Shown piece by piece: positions 27,539 through 39,021 of a DNA stretch of 64,000 nt. The notes beneath the pieces were generated by a model. That model worked only from the letters and a program-made list of their open reading frames with translations. It did not search any database and was not told the DNA's origin. The DNA comes from Bilabrum cf. latius (Eukaryota > Bigyra: Bicosoecida > Bigyra > Bicosoecida): the NCBI GenBank assembly GCA_965178125.1, contig CBCXTV010000002.1, forward strand, positions 1-64,000. Direction: 5' to 3'. The translations under genes were made by a program, and so were the position numbers. The number at the start of each line of letters is the position of its first letter. Positions within the stretch are counted from its first letter, which is position 1.

Positions 27539-27713
27539 GACTCCGCACCATTCGGAAAACGGCTCGCCCGCCGTGAGTGAACCAGCGATCGCCGTGTGCA
27601 TCAGTAGGACCCCCGCACCATTCGGAAAACGGCTCGCCCGCCGTAAGTGAAATGGCGTCCCGAAGGACCCGTGCTCCTTTTGAAAAACGGCTCGCCCGCC
27701 GTGTGTTCCCGAG
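27539..27713. repeat. acggctcgcccgccgt tandem repeat, three copies (unit B)
   Basis: Cores at 27,559, 27,629 and 27,687, as in unit A. Confidence 0.8.
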
Positions 27714-27756
27714 ATCCTCCAGCCACGCCACCAGTCAATGTTCTCGCTCGCCGTTA

Positions 27757-29404
27757 CGTCATGGAGCCCCACGAAGTCGTGCAGATGATCAGGGCGATAC
27801 CGTGAGCATCCTCCTTCTCCGTCTTCTTGCCGCCGTCGTACAGCCTGGCCGCGACACGATCTTGATGCCAAAACTCGAGGTTTCGCCGGCGTGCTCGTGA
27901 ACACCGCACAAGTCTTCGTAGGAGATGGGCACGCGCTCTGTTTTTTCCCAGACGAGGACAACCCCCCAACTCAGGGCCGCGCACACGGACATCACGACGG
28001 ACAATGTGTTTAATCGCTCGCCAAGAGTCCAGTCGTCACTCGGGTCGATCATTATGTACGGTTTCATACTGTGCCCTGCATCCGCACTTCGTCGTCCCGA
28101 GCCCCCCACTCCGTGTCCATGCTCTCGGGAGTCGATGCGAGGACCGGGCTGGCTGCCAGCACAGATGTCATGCGGAAGCAATCTTCCCACTTACATACCG
28201 GCCCTTGGAACGTGTCGAAGATGCGGCGCCAGACGCAGCGTTCGAAGCTTCGGTTCGGGATCCGCATCTTCAGGAGCGCCTTCCTCCCCTCCGGGCTGAT
28301 GAGATACCACTTTAGGCCCATGCCGACGTGGAAGGGGACCACAAATGTGTTGTCTACCCAGTGCGCCGGATAGGTCCGCACGTCCAAGAGGCGCTCGCAG
28401 TTGTGGATGGAGGTGGAGTTTCCGCGCTGGAGGCTGACCATTCTCGGTGCTTCTGACCCCGCTAACATGGCCATCTGCGTCACCTTGGGGTTTTCGCGAT
28501 GGCGTGAAGAACTACGAGTAGCCGATCCACGCATGCTTCGCGAGGTTCGATATCATCCTCGACAACCATGAGCCATTCCGTCGGCGTGTGGTTCTCAGCC
28601 CACAGCCATGCGTTTCGATGGGATTGGATCGCCCCAAGAGTGGCCGGATGGTATTTGATCCAGTCCGTTATCTTGCCGGAGAAGATATCCAAGAGGGCCT
28701 GGTCTTTGACGATGCCCTGCATCAACTGGTCCTGCACCGCACACTGCATGCACGATGGCATCGCGGAGATGAATTTCTCCGCATTCCGGAGAAGCTCCAT
28801 GGCCCGGTTGATATCGTCCAAGGCCTCGTCACGCGAAGGACTCTGACGCACGGCGTTGCTGCACGAGGCGGCGTCCCCTGCAGAAGGCTCGTCGCGCGCG
28901 GGAGCACGAGCGTCGTTGTCGCCGTCAGCGGTATTCGCGCAAGCTTTTGGCACCCAACGCTTCGCTTCACCCGCAGAGGAACGGACATCATGGAGACTCC
29001 AGCCACGCGCAACCAGGCACTTCGCGCACCAGTCCTCAGGGAAGAAGTAGCGCAGGTTCTCCCTCTTCCGGCGGATCTGGGGAAATCGGTACGCCGGAAA
29101 CTCGTTTTTGCAATTCTTGCACCTCACCCACCACGGCGTCGCGTTGTCGAACTTGTCGCAACACACCCGGCAAACTGGTTGGATCCAGTCCTTCCACTTC
29201 TTGAAGTACTCTGACCGGGGCTTAGGCCCTGGCACGCGTTGCAAGTCCATGTCGCCTCCTCCGCCGGCTCCGGCGCGACCTGCCACGGCACGTACGGCTC
29301 CCCCCATGACGACTTCGCAGGCGTCTTCCATGAACCCCAGGTTCCGACATCCTTCCCGTCTGCCACGCCGCCACCCGCCTTCCAAGCGGCTGCGTCTGAC
29401 CATA
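27757..29404 (-). pseudogene. Chimeric remnant with glycosyltransferase-like segment spliced to the four-CxxC gene (unit B)
   Basis: The start (to about 27,879) matches unit A, then diverges. 27,880-28,712 is an 830-bp piece of the glycosyltransferase-like gene (parent about 21,810-22,640, including the GT25-like EDD region). 28,713-29,404 returns to the four-CxxC gene. From 28,480 upward a 373-codon minus frame crosses the join: the helix end of the CxxC protein, then a CMQC piece like the 354-aa family, then the GT25-like segment, all in the parental frame for those parts. The first CxxC pair is lost by the same deletion as in unit A, and the N-terminal codons are an out-of-frame Rep piece, so a working protein is doubtful. 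Confidence 0.75.
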
Positions 29405-30945
29405 CGTCGTACACGACATTCGGCCTGCTGCCGGCCCAAATGAAATCCTCCGCCACGCGACAACGATGCGACCTCTCGGAGTCCGTCATGCATACGTGGA
29501 AGTGCACCAGGTTTCCGGCGTGCTTGCGGTGCAGGGAGAGCTCCATTTTCGTCCCGCTGCCGCGCAAGGTCTGGGAAGAGCGTCCGCATGGCCGACATCA
29601 TCCGGAGCAGGGCGTCCGCATGCTCGACATCATCCGGGGGATGTGCTCGAAGACCTTTTGGAACTCGCGGCTCACGAACGGATTGACGATGCTCTGCGTG
29701 CTTTCCGGGGGGATGTGCTCGAAGACCTTCTGGAACTCGCGGCTCACGAACGGATTGACGACGCTCTGCGTGCTTTCCGGGGGGATGTGCTCGAAGACCT
29801 TTTGGAACTCGCGGCTCACGAACGGATTGACGACGCTCTGCGTGCTTTCCGCGTACTTGATCATGTGCCTCATGGCTGGGCCGCCCGCAACATCGACGCT
29901 TGCCGCCGCGCCGGCGTGCTCCGCCGGGGCGTCGACCTCGCGCGCCAACATGCCGCCCTCGTTTCCCATATTACCGGCGCCTTGACGCCCACGAAGATTG
30001 CGGCCGTCTCCCAAGGAAACAGCAATGCTCTCGGACGGTTTCTCCTCAGACATCATCGGCAAAGAGACTCGGAGAATGCCGTTCCCGCCTGCTTGACCCA
30101 ACTGCAGGCCTGGCACTTGAGGTTGGTGATCACGGCCGACTGCTCCCCACCCAAATACCAGACCGTACGCGAGCGCAGCCTATGAGGAATCCACTGGCCC
30201 GACTTCCGGGGCACGACCATCGCCAAGAGCTTCGACTGCGGCGCGTCGATCTGCAACCTCGACCCGCAATCGCTGAGCGTAATGGCGTCGTCGAAGATCC
30301 ACGTGCCGCCCCAAGCATGCCGCCTGCGCTGCTGCCGGGAGCTCGGGTTCGGTACCTAAAAGCCGTACACGACATTCGGCCTGCTGCCGGCCCAAATGAA
30401 ATCCTCCGCCACGCGACAACGATGCGACCTCTCGGAGTCCGTCATGCATACGTGGAAGTGCACCAGGTTTCCGGCGTGCTTGCGGTGCAGGGAGAGCTCC
30501 ATTTTCGTCCCGCTGCCGCGCAAGGTCTGGGAAGAGCGTCCGCATGGCCGACATCATCCGGAGCAGGGCGTCCGCATGCTCGACATCATCCGGGGGATGT
30601 GCTCGAAGACCTTTTGGAACTCGCGGCTCACGAACGGATTGACGATGCTCTGCGTGCTTTCCGGGGGATGTGCTCGAAGACCTTTTGGAACTCGCGGCTC
30701 ACGAACGGATTGACGATGCTCTGCGTGCTTTCCGGGGGGATGTGCTCGAAGACCTTTTGGAACTCGCGGCTCACGAACGGATTGACGACGCTCTGCGTGC
30801 TTTCCGCGTACTTGATCATGTGCCTCATGGCTGGGCCGCCCGCAACATCGACGCTTGCCGCCGCGCCGGCGTGCTCCGCCGGGGCGTCGACCTCGGAAAG
30901 TGTTTCGGTACGCAAAAAGCGGTCACATGGGAGGCCCGGAAAGCA
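29405..30945 (-). pseudogene. Chimeric Rep / glycosyltransferase / CxxC blocks (unit B)
   Basis: Same ingredients as 1,956-3,760 but arranged differently. Here the four-CxxC piece is joined directly to the Rep piece at about 29,405, omitting one 354-family segment. One full block of about 953 bp follows (29,889-30,842). The 72-bp triplications lie at 29,637-29,852 and about 30,592-30,805, the second with a one- to three-base loss near 30,660. Minus frames of 147 codons (29,124-29,567) and 172 codons (29,598-30,116) cross joins, but no complete domain set is kept. Confidence 0.75.
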
Positions 30946-31486
30946 TGGCATCACCCTTGCCGTCCACATCACTGCGTCGTGGGATGCTGCTCAAGATAAC
31001 TCGGCGTCTGTTTAGTCGAGGGCTGTCTTGACTAGGAGTTTGGCGGTGAAATCCAGGAGTTCCGTCTGCATCGTCAGGCTCTTGCCTTTCTGTACCATAT
31101 CAAGAGGAGAGGGAAGACATGCAAAACCGACCCGCGACTAATTCTATCCTACGGCCAAGCCACCTGCGGCGTCCGCGCGACTGGGCGTGCACGAGAACCG
31201 GCGCACTGCACTGCTTGAAATGCCACGCTCCCGAGCGAAGGGAGTACGTTGTTCTGCAGAACGCTCTAGTCTTGGTGCGCTTGCAGCGGCACTTATCGGT
31301 GCGCCGCGGGGAACGGCTCGCGTGGGATTCGGAGGCGTACCCGGCCCACGACGGGAGGAGTTCCCCAGTTACGTCTGGAGTGATTGGGGGACAAGGTGGG
31401 CATCAAGTCGGCGCCTCCTGAGCGTATCACAGAGGATGACGAACCGCCCGCCCCGCTTCGATCCCGACCTCGAAGTGCACTCGAAA

Positions 31487-32197
31487 TCAAGGCGGAACGC
31501 TGGAAATCCGCCCCGAAACCCTCCATGTTTGTTGACAAGGACCCAGGCTGCGCTCCGACAAGCTGACAAACTTCGTCAGCCTCCGAAGGGTCTTCATTAA
31601 ATATTCAACGCTTCCGGGGTCAATGAGGTAATGCACTACCAAAGAGCAGCTGGGCCGTGTGTCGTCCGAGATGACAAAGATCGTGGGCATCATCGATCCA
31701 GAGGGCGTCAAAGGCACGGACGACGCGGGCGACATTGACCCCGACGGGCTGGAGGTCCTGGACCGCGTCTGGACGCCCCATCCGGAAGTATTCCTAAGCG
31801 CTCCCGACGGACGAGACCTTCTCTGTCTGAAATCAGGCACCCAACCCTTCCGCACAAGGTGAAGAGAGAACGCCGACGGACAATATCCTCTCTTTTGCAC
31901 ATCGGGCATCCAACCCCTCCGCACAGGTGAGCAAGCGACGAGTTCCCTTCTCGCGACGTCCGGATCCATTTTGAAGCGTTGGAACAATTCGTGCACGAAC
32001 TTACCATTGCCGACGAAATCCCGTACGGCTCGGTAGTTGGTGTTGCAAAGCAGCGCACCAACTTTGGGCATCTGACAATAATGGAGCTCGAAGGCGCGGC
32101 GCTCCTGGGCTTTCGCTGCCCAACCGGAGCCGTACACGACATTCGGCCTGCTGTCCGGCTCGCACGGTTTGTGGCGCAAAGAGGACGAATGCTCCAA
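31487..32197 (-). pseudogene. Rep tyrosine-motif fragment fused to an unknown sequence, open in unit B
   Basis: An uninterrupted minus frame of 236 codons. About residues 17-88 are a diverged Rep piece (SRPNVVYGSG, then ELHYCQMPKVGALL, the tyrosine motif, through MDPDVARRELVA). The rest (about residues 90-236) is unknown and equals the frameshifted remnant of unit A. Nickase motif II and the helicase are absent, so it cannot be a working Rep. Unit A and unit C carry a shorter version lacking the tyrosine motif. Confidence 0.6.
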
Positions 32198-32689
32198 CCC
32201 GCCGCGCCTGGTAATGGTATGGACGAGCTGGGCGTCAGTGATCGTTCCTTTTTCCCGGACGCAACGGACCCGATGAAATTTTCGCGCGCTGAGCAGACCC
32301 CAAATTTACGATGAAGAAGCCCAAATCCTGCGTCCATGAAGGCCTTGCGAGGCCGCCTGCTATTGGCAGTCGACGCTCCGGGATCCACTGCGCAATGCAG
32401 TTTTGCAGAGCGATGCAGTATGCGCGGGAAGACGGCAAAATGGATCCGTATCTTTGGGAAGAGGTCTGTGCATCGCACAGCTGCCGCACGGAGAGCTGCT
32501 TCCGTTCCACGGCTGGTGAGGGCCCGATGCTGCTCTACTCATGCCCCACGGCCACACACTAAGAGGAACGGATTGTGTCAGGATCCCGCCGCAGCATGGG
32601 TACGCGGATCTGCCTCCATAGGGACGGACGGGAGGAGCTGCCGGCGGAGGGCGGGCGGGGGTCCGGCCAAGCCAAGCGGCCAGGTACTT

Positions 32690-32840
32690 CACGCTCTGCC
32701 CTATGGCGCTGGGTTCTGTGAGGCGGGGCCTATCTGTGATCCTCGGCTCTGTGAAGGTGCGAAGCGCTATTCACGATTCGACTTCGCCTTACTCCTGGAT
32801 GAGGCGGCGGAGCTGCGTGCTGGGATCTCTTCCTGTGGCG
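32690..32840 (-). pseudogene. Fragment of the coiled-coil gene (unit B)
   Basis: Equivalent of 5,345-5,500. It has the same diverged EEIPARSS ending as in unit A. Confidence 0.65.
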
Positions 32841-33814
32841 TCCGAGCGCGATGGCGAGTGCACGCTTGGCCGTCATAGAGAAAGGCACGGCGAAGTACCA
32901 CATCTTCGCCACCCACCACATTTCGCCAAGCACCACCTCGTTGGCAGGCTTCGGGAACGCGAAACGCACAAGTTCTCTTGGTTTCCGCGTTGAGTGTGCC
33001 TGACCACGAGCGTCCTTGGCGCCGTCAGCGTGCCTGCTCTCTGCGTTGATTCGGACGCGTACCCGGCTCGCGTGGGCATGGACCTCCCCAATCCGGCAGA
33101 ACCGTGAGCTCCTGGCATCCCACCTCTGTCTTAGAAGTTTTCCGGTTTTTGGCGCAAACCTTCTGGAGCAGACGACAGCAGCGAAAGACCCACCCAAGCT
33201 CCGCGGGAAGTGTGATACCTCTACGGTTCCGGCATCTACTTGGCCGTGCACATATGCAAGGCGATGCACTACACCTGCGCGTCCGGCTGCACCCGCTTGA
33301 ACGACAGGTTCCTCTCCATGCAAGTGGTTCCGCGACAACAAGGTCGTGGAAGTGACAGACTAGGAGAGTACGCCGGGTTCAGATTCACGCCCATCAGGGA
33401 CAGGTCCGGGTCCCGCGCTCGCGCTACCGCGTGAGGAGGCTATGCGCACGTATGAGGAGGGGAGAACTTCGTATAATAGTCTCTCGCAGACTCGAACTTT
33501 TGGCTCTCACCGAAGGACGGAATGTTAGCCCTCCGCTACTTACGGTGTCTTTAGCTTCCGCCCTACACGTTCCCCGCCCGTGGTCAAGAGGGAGTTTGTC
33601 GAGACACGCACCCGCCCGAGAGCTCCGGTCCTCTAAGCGCTCACGATCTCCCGCCCAGCGCGGTGCGAGCCCGCTTCACCGGGACTTGTCGCGTGCCTAC
33701 GGAGGTGTCTTTTCCGAACCTGCCACTGAAGACGTTAGGGAGCGACGGGAAACGGATGCACAACGGTATGCCACCCATGTCCTCGAGGAATCCACCAAGA
33801 CGTTGTGGCCCGAG

Positions 33815-33878
33815 GTAGTGCGATTTTCGGGAGAAGGATTCTTAGTACCTTATAGGGTACCCCCCAGGATCGCACTAC
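33815..33878. mobile_element. 64-bp MITE-like element (unit B, copy 1)
   Basis: 10-bp terminal inverted repeats GTAGTGCGAT/ATCGCACTAC, bracketed by the same about 50-bp direct repeats as in unit A. Confidence 0.6.
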
Positions 33879-34199
33879 GTGGGTTTGGGGGGTTGGTCTC
33901 CTTTCCTCTTGTTTTCGTGTGCACTCTTCTGCGACCGCCCCCCCCGGGGAACGGATGCACAACGGTATGCCACCCATGTCCTCGAGAGATCCACCGAGAT
34001 CCGCACATACCTCTGCGGTGAACAGCACGTTACATGAGACCCTGACCGACCCGAGAGTCTCTGCCCTCAGTCTCCACGACTTCCCGCAGGATCCGCCCCG
34101 CTCCCACCGACGGCTCCTGCCGTACGTACGACGCACCATTTTCAAAAGAGCATTGGCACCCGCTCCTCACCTAAGCGACGATACTGTCGCTGCGGTCCC

Positions 34200-35264
34200 T
34201 CACGGCACGCTCTCCGGTCCGCCCGGTGCGAACTCAGAGTCGTCGTCTGTCGAAACGTGGTCGCTGTGGAAGATGTTGCTCTGGCCGTCTGAGGACACGG
34301 CATCCTGCCAGTATCGACGCAACTGCTCCGCCACGTCCATGGCCGCATGGGAGCTCAGCGGGATCTGCTCGAAGAGAGCGTTACTGTCGTGCACTGCAAA
34401 CAGCCTGGCCGCGACGCGATCTTGATGGCAAATTTCGAGTGTGGCGCGGATCCGGAAACAGTAGCCGTCCGGAAAGTTGCCCTGCATCAACTGGTCCTCC
34501 ACCGCACACTGCGTGCACCAAATAGACCGCTCGGTACGTCGTATGTAGCCGGGCCACAGGGAATGCAGCAACGAGTACTGAGCCCGACGCAAGCTCTTCG
34601 GGTTGAAGCTGTCCGCCTGCTTGACCCGACTGCAGGCCTGGCACTTGAGGTTGGTGATCACGGCCGACTGCTCCCCAGCCAAATACCAGATCGTACGCGA
34701 GCGCAGCCTACGAGGAATCCACTGGCCCGACTTCCGGGGCACGACCATCGCCAAGAGCTTCGACTGCGGCGCGTCGATCTGCACCCTCGACCCGCAATCG
34801 CTGAGCGTAATGGCGTCGTCGAACACCCACGTGCCGCCCCAAGCATGACGCCTGCGCTGCTGCCGGGAGCTCGGGTTCGGTACCTCGCGAGGCCTGTCGG
34901 AAGGGGGGTCCGTCGGCTGCGGTGGTGTCGGATACCAGGAGAGAGCGGTCCACGGATTGATGCACGTGGACGTTGCCGCCTCGCGCGTCGCCGGAGTGGC
35001 TGAGCTGTCTGGTCGACGAAACGGTGGCGCCCACGCCGTGCAGGCCGCCACCTGCGCGGGCACATCGGGCAAGAATGCGCCTGCAGGTTCACGTGGCCGA
35101 GGTCGGGGAAGCTTCGTCGGGGTCAGGGATCCCATCGAGGAAGCCGCGTTCGCCGCTGGGATGGTCGTGCTCGAGGTTGACGAAGTCGCGTTCGCCCCTG
35201 ACATGGTCGTGGTCGAGGTCACGGCATGGCCGCCGAGGGGTGAGCGCGATCGCGGGGGGTCCAT
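34200..35264 (-). CDS. CxxC-pair protein, 354 aa (unit B)
   Basis: Second copy of the gene at 7,391-8,455 with the same predicted protein: disordered Ser/Pro-rich N-terminus, CxxC pairs at 208/211 and 250/253, and an acidic tail. The ATG at 35,264 again overlaps the transposase end by 46 bp. Function unknown. Confidence 0.65.
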   Translation of the reverse strand: MDPPRSRSPLGGHAVTSTTTMSGANATSSTSSTTIPAANAASSMGSLTPTKLPRPRPREPAGAFLPDVPAQVAACTAWAPPFRRPDSSATPATREAATSTCINPWTALSWYPTPPQPTDPPSDRPREVPNPSSRQQRRRHAWGGTWVFDDAITLSDCGSRVQIDAPQSKLLAMVVPRKSGQWIPRRLRSRTIWYLAGEQSAVITNLKCQACSRVKQADSFNPKSLRRAQYSLLHSLWPGYIRRTERSIWCTQCAVEDQLMQGNFPDGYCFRIRATLEICHQDRVAARLFAVHDSNALFEQIPLSSHAAMDVAEQLRRYWQDAVSSDGQSNIFHSDHVSTDDDSEFAPGGPESVP

Positions 35265-36823
35265 CCGTTTAGTCTGCGGCCACGAGGCACGCGGCGAGCG
35301 TTACCACCGTGGACGCCTCCGTCGACCCCGTGTCCGGACGCGACTGGGGCCCTGTTGATGAGCGCATCGTGCGGGAGAGGCTGCTGCGGACTGCTGATGA
35401 AGCGGAGCTGGTCGACAGACGGAGCATCGCTGGAGATGTCCTCCATGTCACACTCAAACAAGCGCCGTAGGGTCGAATGCAAGCGGCGCCTGCCGCTGGT
35501 AATGCCTGTCATATCGAAAGCGCCTTGCCACGAGCCAGACGAGAGCACTCTCTTCGTGCACTCAGCGACAACCCTGAGATGGCAAGAGACATCGACATGA
35601 CCCGCTTCATGACGCGAGCGCTCCTGCATCCACGTCTCCCGAAGGTCGCGCTTAAGAAGCTGAAAGACGAGAACGTCCAACGGCTGAAGCAAGAAGGTGA
35701 GTCGACCAGGAATAAACACGAGATCCATGCCAAGGCCGTGTGCGAAGTTCACAATCTCAGTGGAAATGTGTTGGGGCGCGCAGTCAAGTATCACTATTGG
35801 ATAGATCTCATGCTGAATGTCCATCCAAGAAGCGAAAAGCCGACGCAGAATGTCGAACATGAGGGACTGCGTCACCCACGAGCTCTCTCGGGCCCAGACT
35901 TCCATTCCGTCCACCATTTGGTTCGACGCCCCACGCATCAAGCGCTTGCTCAGCCGCGTGTGCTTCCCGATGAGTATACGCGGGAGTCGTCGCTGGATTT
36001 CCGGGCAGTCGCTAATGAAACCCAGAAAGGTGTACGATCCTCGATTGCTATTCGAGGCGAGGCGCTCCGTGCGCGAACCAAGCGAAGCGGGCTCCGTTCC
36101 TGACCTCGGTGCGATGTACCCGCGCATTCCCGGAAAGGCAAAGGGCACGCTGGACTCATCGAAGTTCACAAAGACGAGGCGGCGGTTGCGGGGCACTCGC
36201 GCTTCTGCGAATTCAATCCACTGATAGAAGACACGACACGCGAGTCTGACGTAATCGAGTGTTACCGGGGGCTGCTTCTTCAATCGGCCATGCCGAAGCC
36301 GCCAACGACGACGGAAGCGCAGGAGCCACTGCCGTCGAGCCGAGTCCTTCCCCGCGCGAACGCCCATCCTCGCAAGCATGGCGAAAACCATGCTCCCAGT
36401 TGGAGCACACCCACGCTGCTCGTTCACATGGTCGATCCAAGCAACGACAGAAGCCTCGGCGAGAAAGGTCTCCGCGCGTGCCACGGACTCTCGATGACAT
36501 GAGCGAAGAGGATTTCGCTGCCACGCCTCAGCTGGGCGCCTCATGGTGAGCGCGACCTCCTCATCGACCTGCCTTTGAAACTCCTCCTGCGAAGCCGTCC
36601 GCGTGGAAACCTGTCGACTCTGCAACTGACGAGAGACATAGGTTCGAAGAGCTGCCTCGCCACCTCCGGGGTGATGACGAATAACCTCAGCGACCTGTGC
36701 CTCCATGGCGCGCAACCACGGATGGCGCAGCCCATTGCGCGCCCGTTGTCTCGCGTCTCTGAGACACTTCAGCTCCTTACTGATCCGTGCGAGCTGATCC
36801 GGCACCGAAGCAGAGGACATCAT
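35219..36823 (-). CDS. DDE transposase, pogo/Tigger-like (unit B)
   Basis: Second copy, first ATG at 36,823. The only amino-acid change I see relative to unit A is Val to Ala at residue 109 (545-codon numbering), outside known motifs. The triad D233, D358 and D394 and the helix-turn-helix region are kept, so nothing in the sequence prevents activity. The neighbours are the same as in unit A. Confidence 0.88.
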   Translation of the reverse strand: MMSSASVPDQLARISKELKCLRDARQRARNGLRHPWLRAMEAQVAEVIRHHPGGGEAALRTYVSRQLQSRQVSTRTASQEEFQRQVDEEVALTMRRPAEAWQRNPLRSCHRESVARAETFLAEASVVAWIDHVNEQRGCAPTGSMVFAMLARMGVRAGKDSARRQWLLRFRRRWRLRHGRLKKQPPVTLDYVRLACRVFYQWIEFAEARVPRNRRLVFVNFDESSVPFAFPGMRGYIAPRSGTEPASLGSRTERLASNSNRGSYTFLGFISDCPEIQRRLPRILIGKHTRLSKRLMRGASNQMVDGMEVWARESSWVTQSLMFDILRRLFASWMDIQHEIYPIVILDCAPQHISTEIVNFAHGLGMDLVFIPGRLTFLLQPLDVLVFQLLKRDLRETWMQERSRHEAGHVDVSCHLRVVAECTKRVLSSGSWQGAFDMTGITSGRRRLHSTLRRLFECDMEDISSDAPSVDQLRFISSPQQPLPHDALINRAPVASGHGVDGGVHGGNARRVPRGRRLNGWTPRDRAHPSAAMP

Positions 36824-36856
36824 GACGCGTGAGGAACCGGGCAGAAGATCGCTCAC

Positions 36857-37394
36857 AGCCGAAACGACGCGGACGGACCCGCTGCCAAGCTTCGCACTGC
36901 CTGTGGCCTCTGAAGATACCCGGGAGGGATAGGACGCAGGCGGGGAGCGAGAGCAAGCGAATGCCTTCCTGTCGCTGGAGGAGTGCTCAAAGCTGAAGAC
37001 GCGCGGGAAGCACGCGCTCTGCTGCGGTCACACTGGCGCAAGCGAGACAAAACCAGGGAGAGGGATAGACACGTGCACAGCATTGAATACACCGCGCAGC
37101 ATTGCGAGCGCGGTTTCTCGCCTGCGCTGAGCTGCCACTCTGCTCTCGTGCGGACGACATTGGCAACGGCAGCGCGTAGCTGCCAACTGGCCGTGCACGG
37201 GTACTGTATCGGCCACGGCAGCGCTGAGCTGCCAATTTCGGGTCGAGGAGCTCTCCTGAGGAAGACGAGGCCGGGAACTTTCGGCGAACACGCACACCCA
37301 CCACCGCCCGGCACATGCGACGGCAAGCAATGTAAGGAACGACGTTGCGCGATCGAATCTCGACAGGAGGCTCCGATGCAGGAGCTGCCGAGGA
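36857..37394. other. Intergenic stem-loop region (unit B)
   Basis: Equivalent of 10,048-10,585 with the same GGCAGC/GCTGCC hairpins (about 37,168-37,233). No gene is supported. Confidence 0.55.
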
Positions 37395-37919
37395 CTAGGC
37401 ACCGCCGGCGCCCGCTGCGCCGCTGGGGAGGACGACGGTCGGCGGCGGCGAGTCCTCGGAACCCATGTCGTCTGATCCTGAGGAATCCAGCACAGTTGAG
37501 GCAGTCTCGGTCATCTCCCAGTCCGTACGCACCTCAACGATGAGACGACGCGGAGGAGCAGCGACTGCTGTGTCAGGTCCGTGGATGACGCCTCCGTCCA
37601 CAAGACGGAAAGACCTACCCGCAACGGAGCCGCTTGCGCCAGACATCGCACGCCGAATCACGGGATCAAAGTCTGCATGGAACCGAGGAGCCTCATCGCG
37701 CAACAGGCCTGAGAGCAGCCTGATCACACTTTGGGCGTACTCCAGCTGAGCGCTCAAGCTTTCCGCACGCTGCTGCATGTTCTCGAAGCGCTGCTGCAGG
37801 TTCGACACCGCTGTCGAGTGAGGACTCGCTGGCGGGGCGGGGTTTGGGCGCTGCGGGGTCGCCACCGCGCGACGCGGCGACCTATCGCGGACAAAGGACG
37901 TCACCTCGTTCCGCGTCAT
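37395..37919 (-). CDS. Small coiled-coil protein (unit B)
   Basis: Second copy of 10,586-11,110 with the same predicted protein. First ATG at 37,919. A probable coiled coil lies in the middle and an acidic tail at the end. Unknown function. Confidence 0.5.
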   Translation of the reverse strand: MTRNEVTSFVRDRSPRRAVATPQRPNPAPPASPHSTAVSNLQQRFENMQQRAESLSAQLEYAQSVIRLLSGLLRDEAPRFHADFDPVIRRAMSGASGSVAGRSFRLVDGGVIHGPDTAVAAPPRRLIVEVRTDWEMTETASTVLDSSGSDDMGSEDSPPPTVVLPSGAAGAGGA

Positions 37920-37943
37920 GCTGCCGCACCTCTCCTTCCTCAC

Positions 37944-39021
37944 ATTGACTCGAGCCGAATCGAAACTTGCAGGGACAGACGATCCTTTACCCTAGCGCTC
38001 CCCACATCGGGCATGAGTGGAATCCGAACCAGCGCACGGCATCCCACAGGAGTTCGCACCGGGCTTGCCTCATGAGGAATCTTCCTGCGCGAAGAGGTAA
38101 AGCCACGGACAGAAGTCAGAGGTCGCGGGATGACACTCCAGCATACATGAGCTGCCCGCTGAATCCGCCGCCCCCGAGCCCCAAGCTGACAATCGAGGTA
38201 ACAAAGTAGGAATGAGCAGGCGGGGGCGATGCCACTACGTCTCGCCGAACAGCCTGCCTCGCATGCGCTGTGCTGAAGACCTTATGGGAACCAGGAAGTG
38301 TGAACGTCTGTCACGTGAGGCGGAAGGGCTCCCACTGCATCACACCCCCTCTCTGGAATGGGATTTGGGCGCTGTGGGGTCGCCACCGCGCGACGCGGCG
38401 ACCTATCGCGGACAAAGGACTTCACCTCGGTCCGCGTCATGCTGCCGCACCTCGCCGAATCGAAACTTGCAGGGACAGACGATCCTTTACCCAGCGCTCC
38501 CCACCCCGGGGATGAGTGGAAGCCGCACCAGCGCACGGCATCCCACGCGAGTTCGGACCGGGCTTGCCTCATGAGGAATCTTCCTGCGCGAAGAGGTAAA
38601 GCCACGGACAGAAGTCAGAGGGTCGCGGGATGACACTCTAGGCACACATGAGCTGCCCGCAGAATCCTCCGCCCCAAGCTCCGAGCTCACAATCGAGGTA
38701 ACAAAGTAGGAATGAGCAGGCGGATGCTTTGCCACTCCGTCTCGCCAAACAGCCTGCCGGGGAACCAGGAAGTGTGGACGTCTGCCACGTGAGGCGGAAG
38801 CGCTCCCACCGCATCACACCCTTCCCGGGCAAGATATCTAGAGAGCTGCCCAATCCTGCACGAGAAACTCGGATTTTCACACGCTGCCGACCATATCGTT
38901 CCCAATCAAACGACCGTGCTCCTCCGACGTCGCGCTCACCTCGGCGCAAGGATGACTCACTCGCGCTCTTCCTTCCGGAGCGCCCTCACAGTACGACGGA
39001 CCCATTCGGGAAGCTCCCGCG
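37944..39021. repeat. Tandem-duplicated intergenic region (unit B)
   Basis: Equivalent of 11,135-12,212, containing most of the about 500-bp tandem duplication that begins near 37,840 inside the small coiled-coil gene. No gene is supported. Confidence 0.7.
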
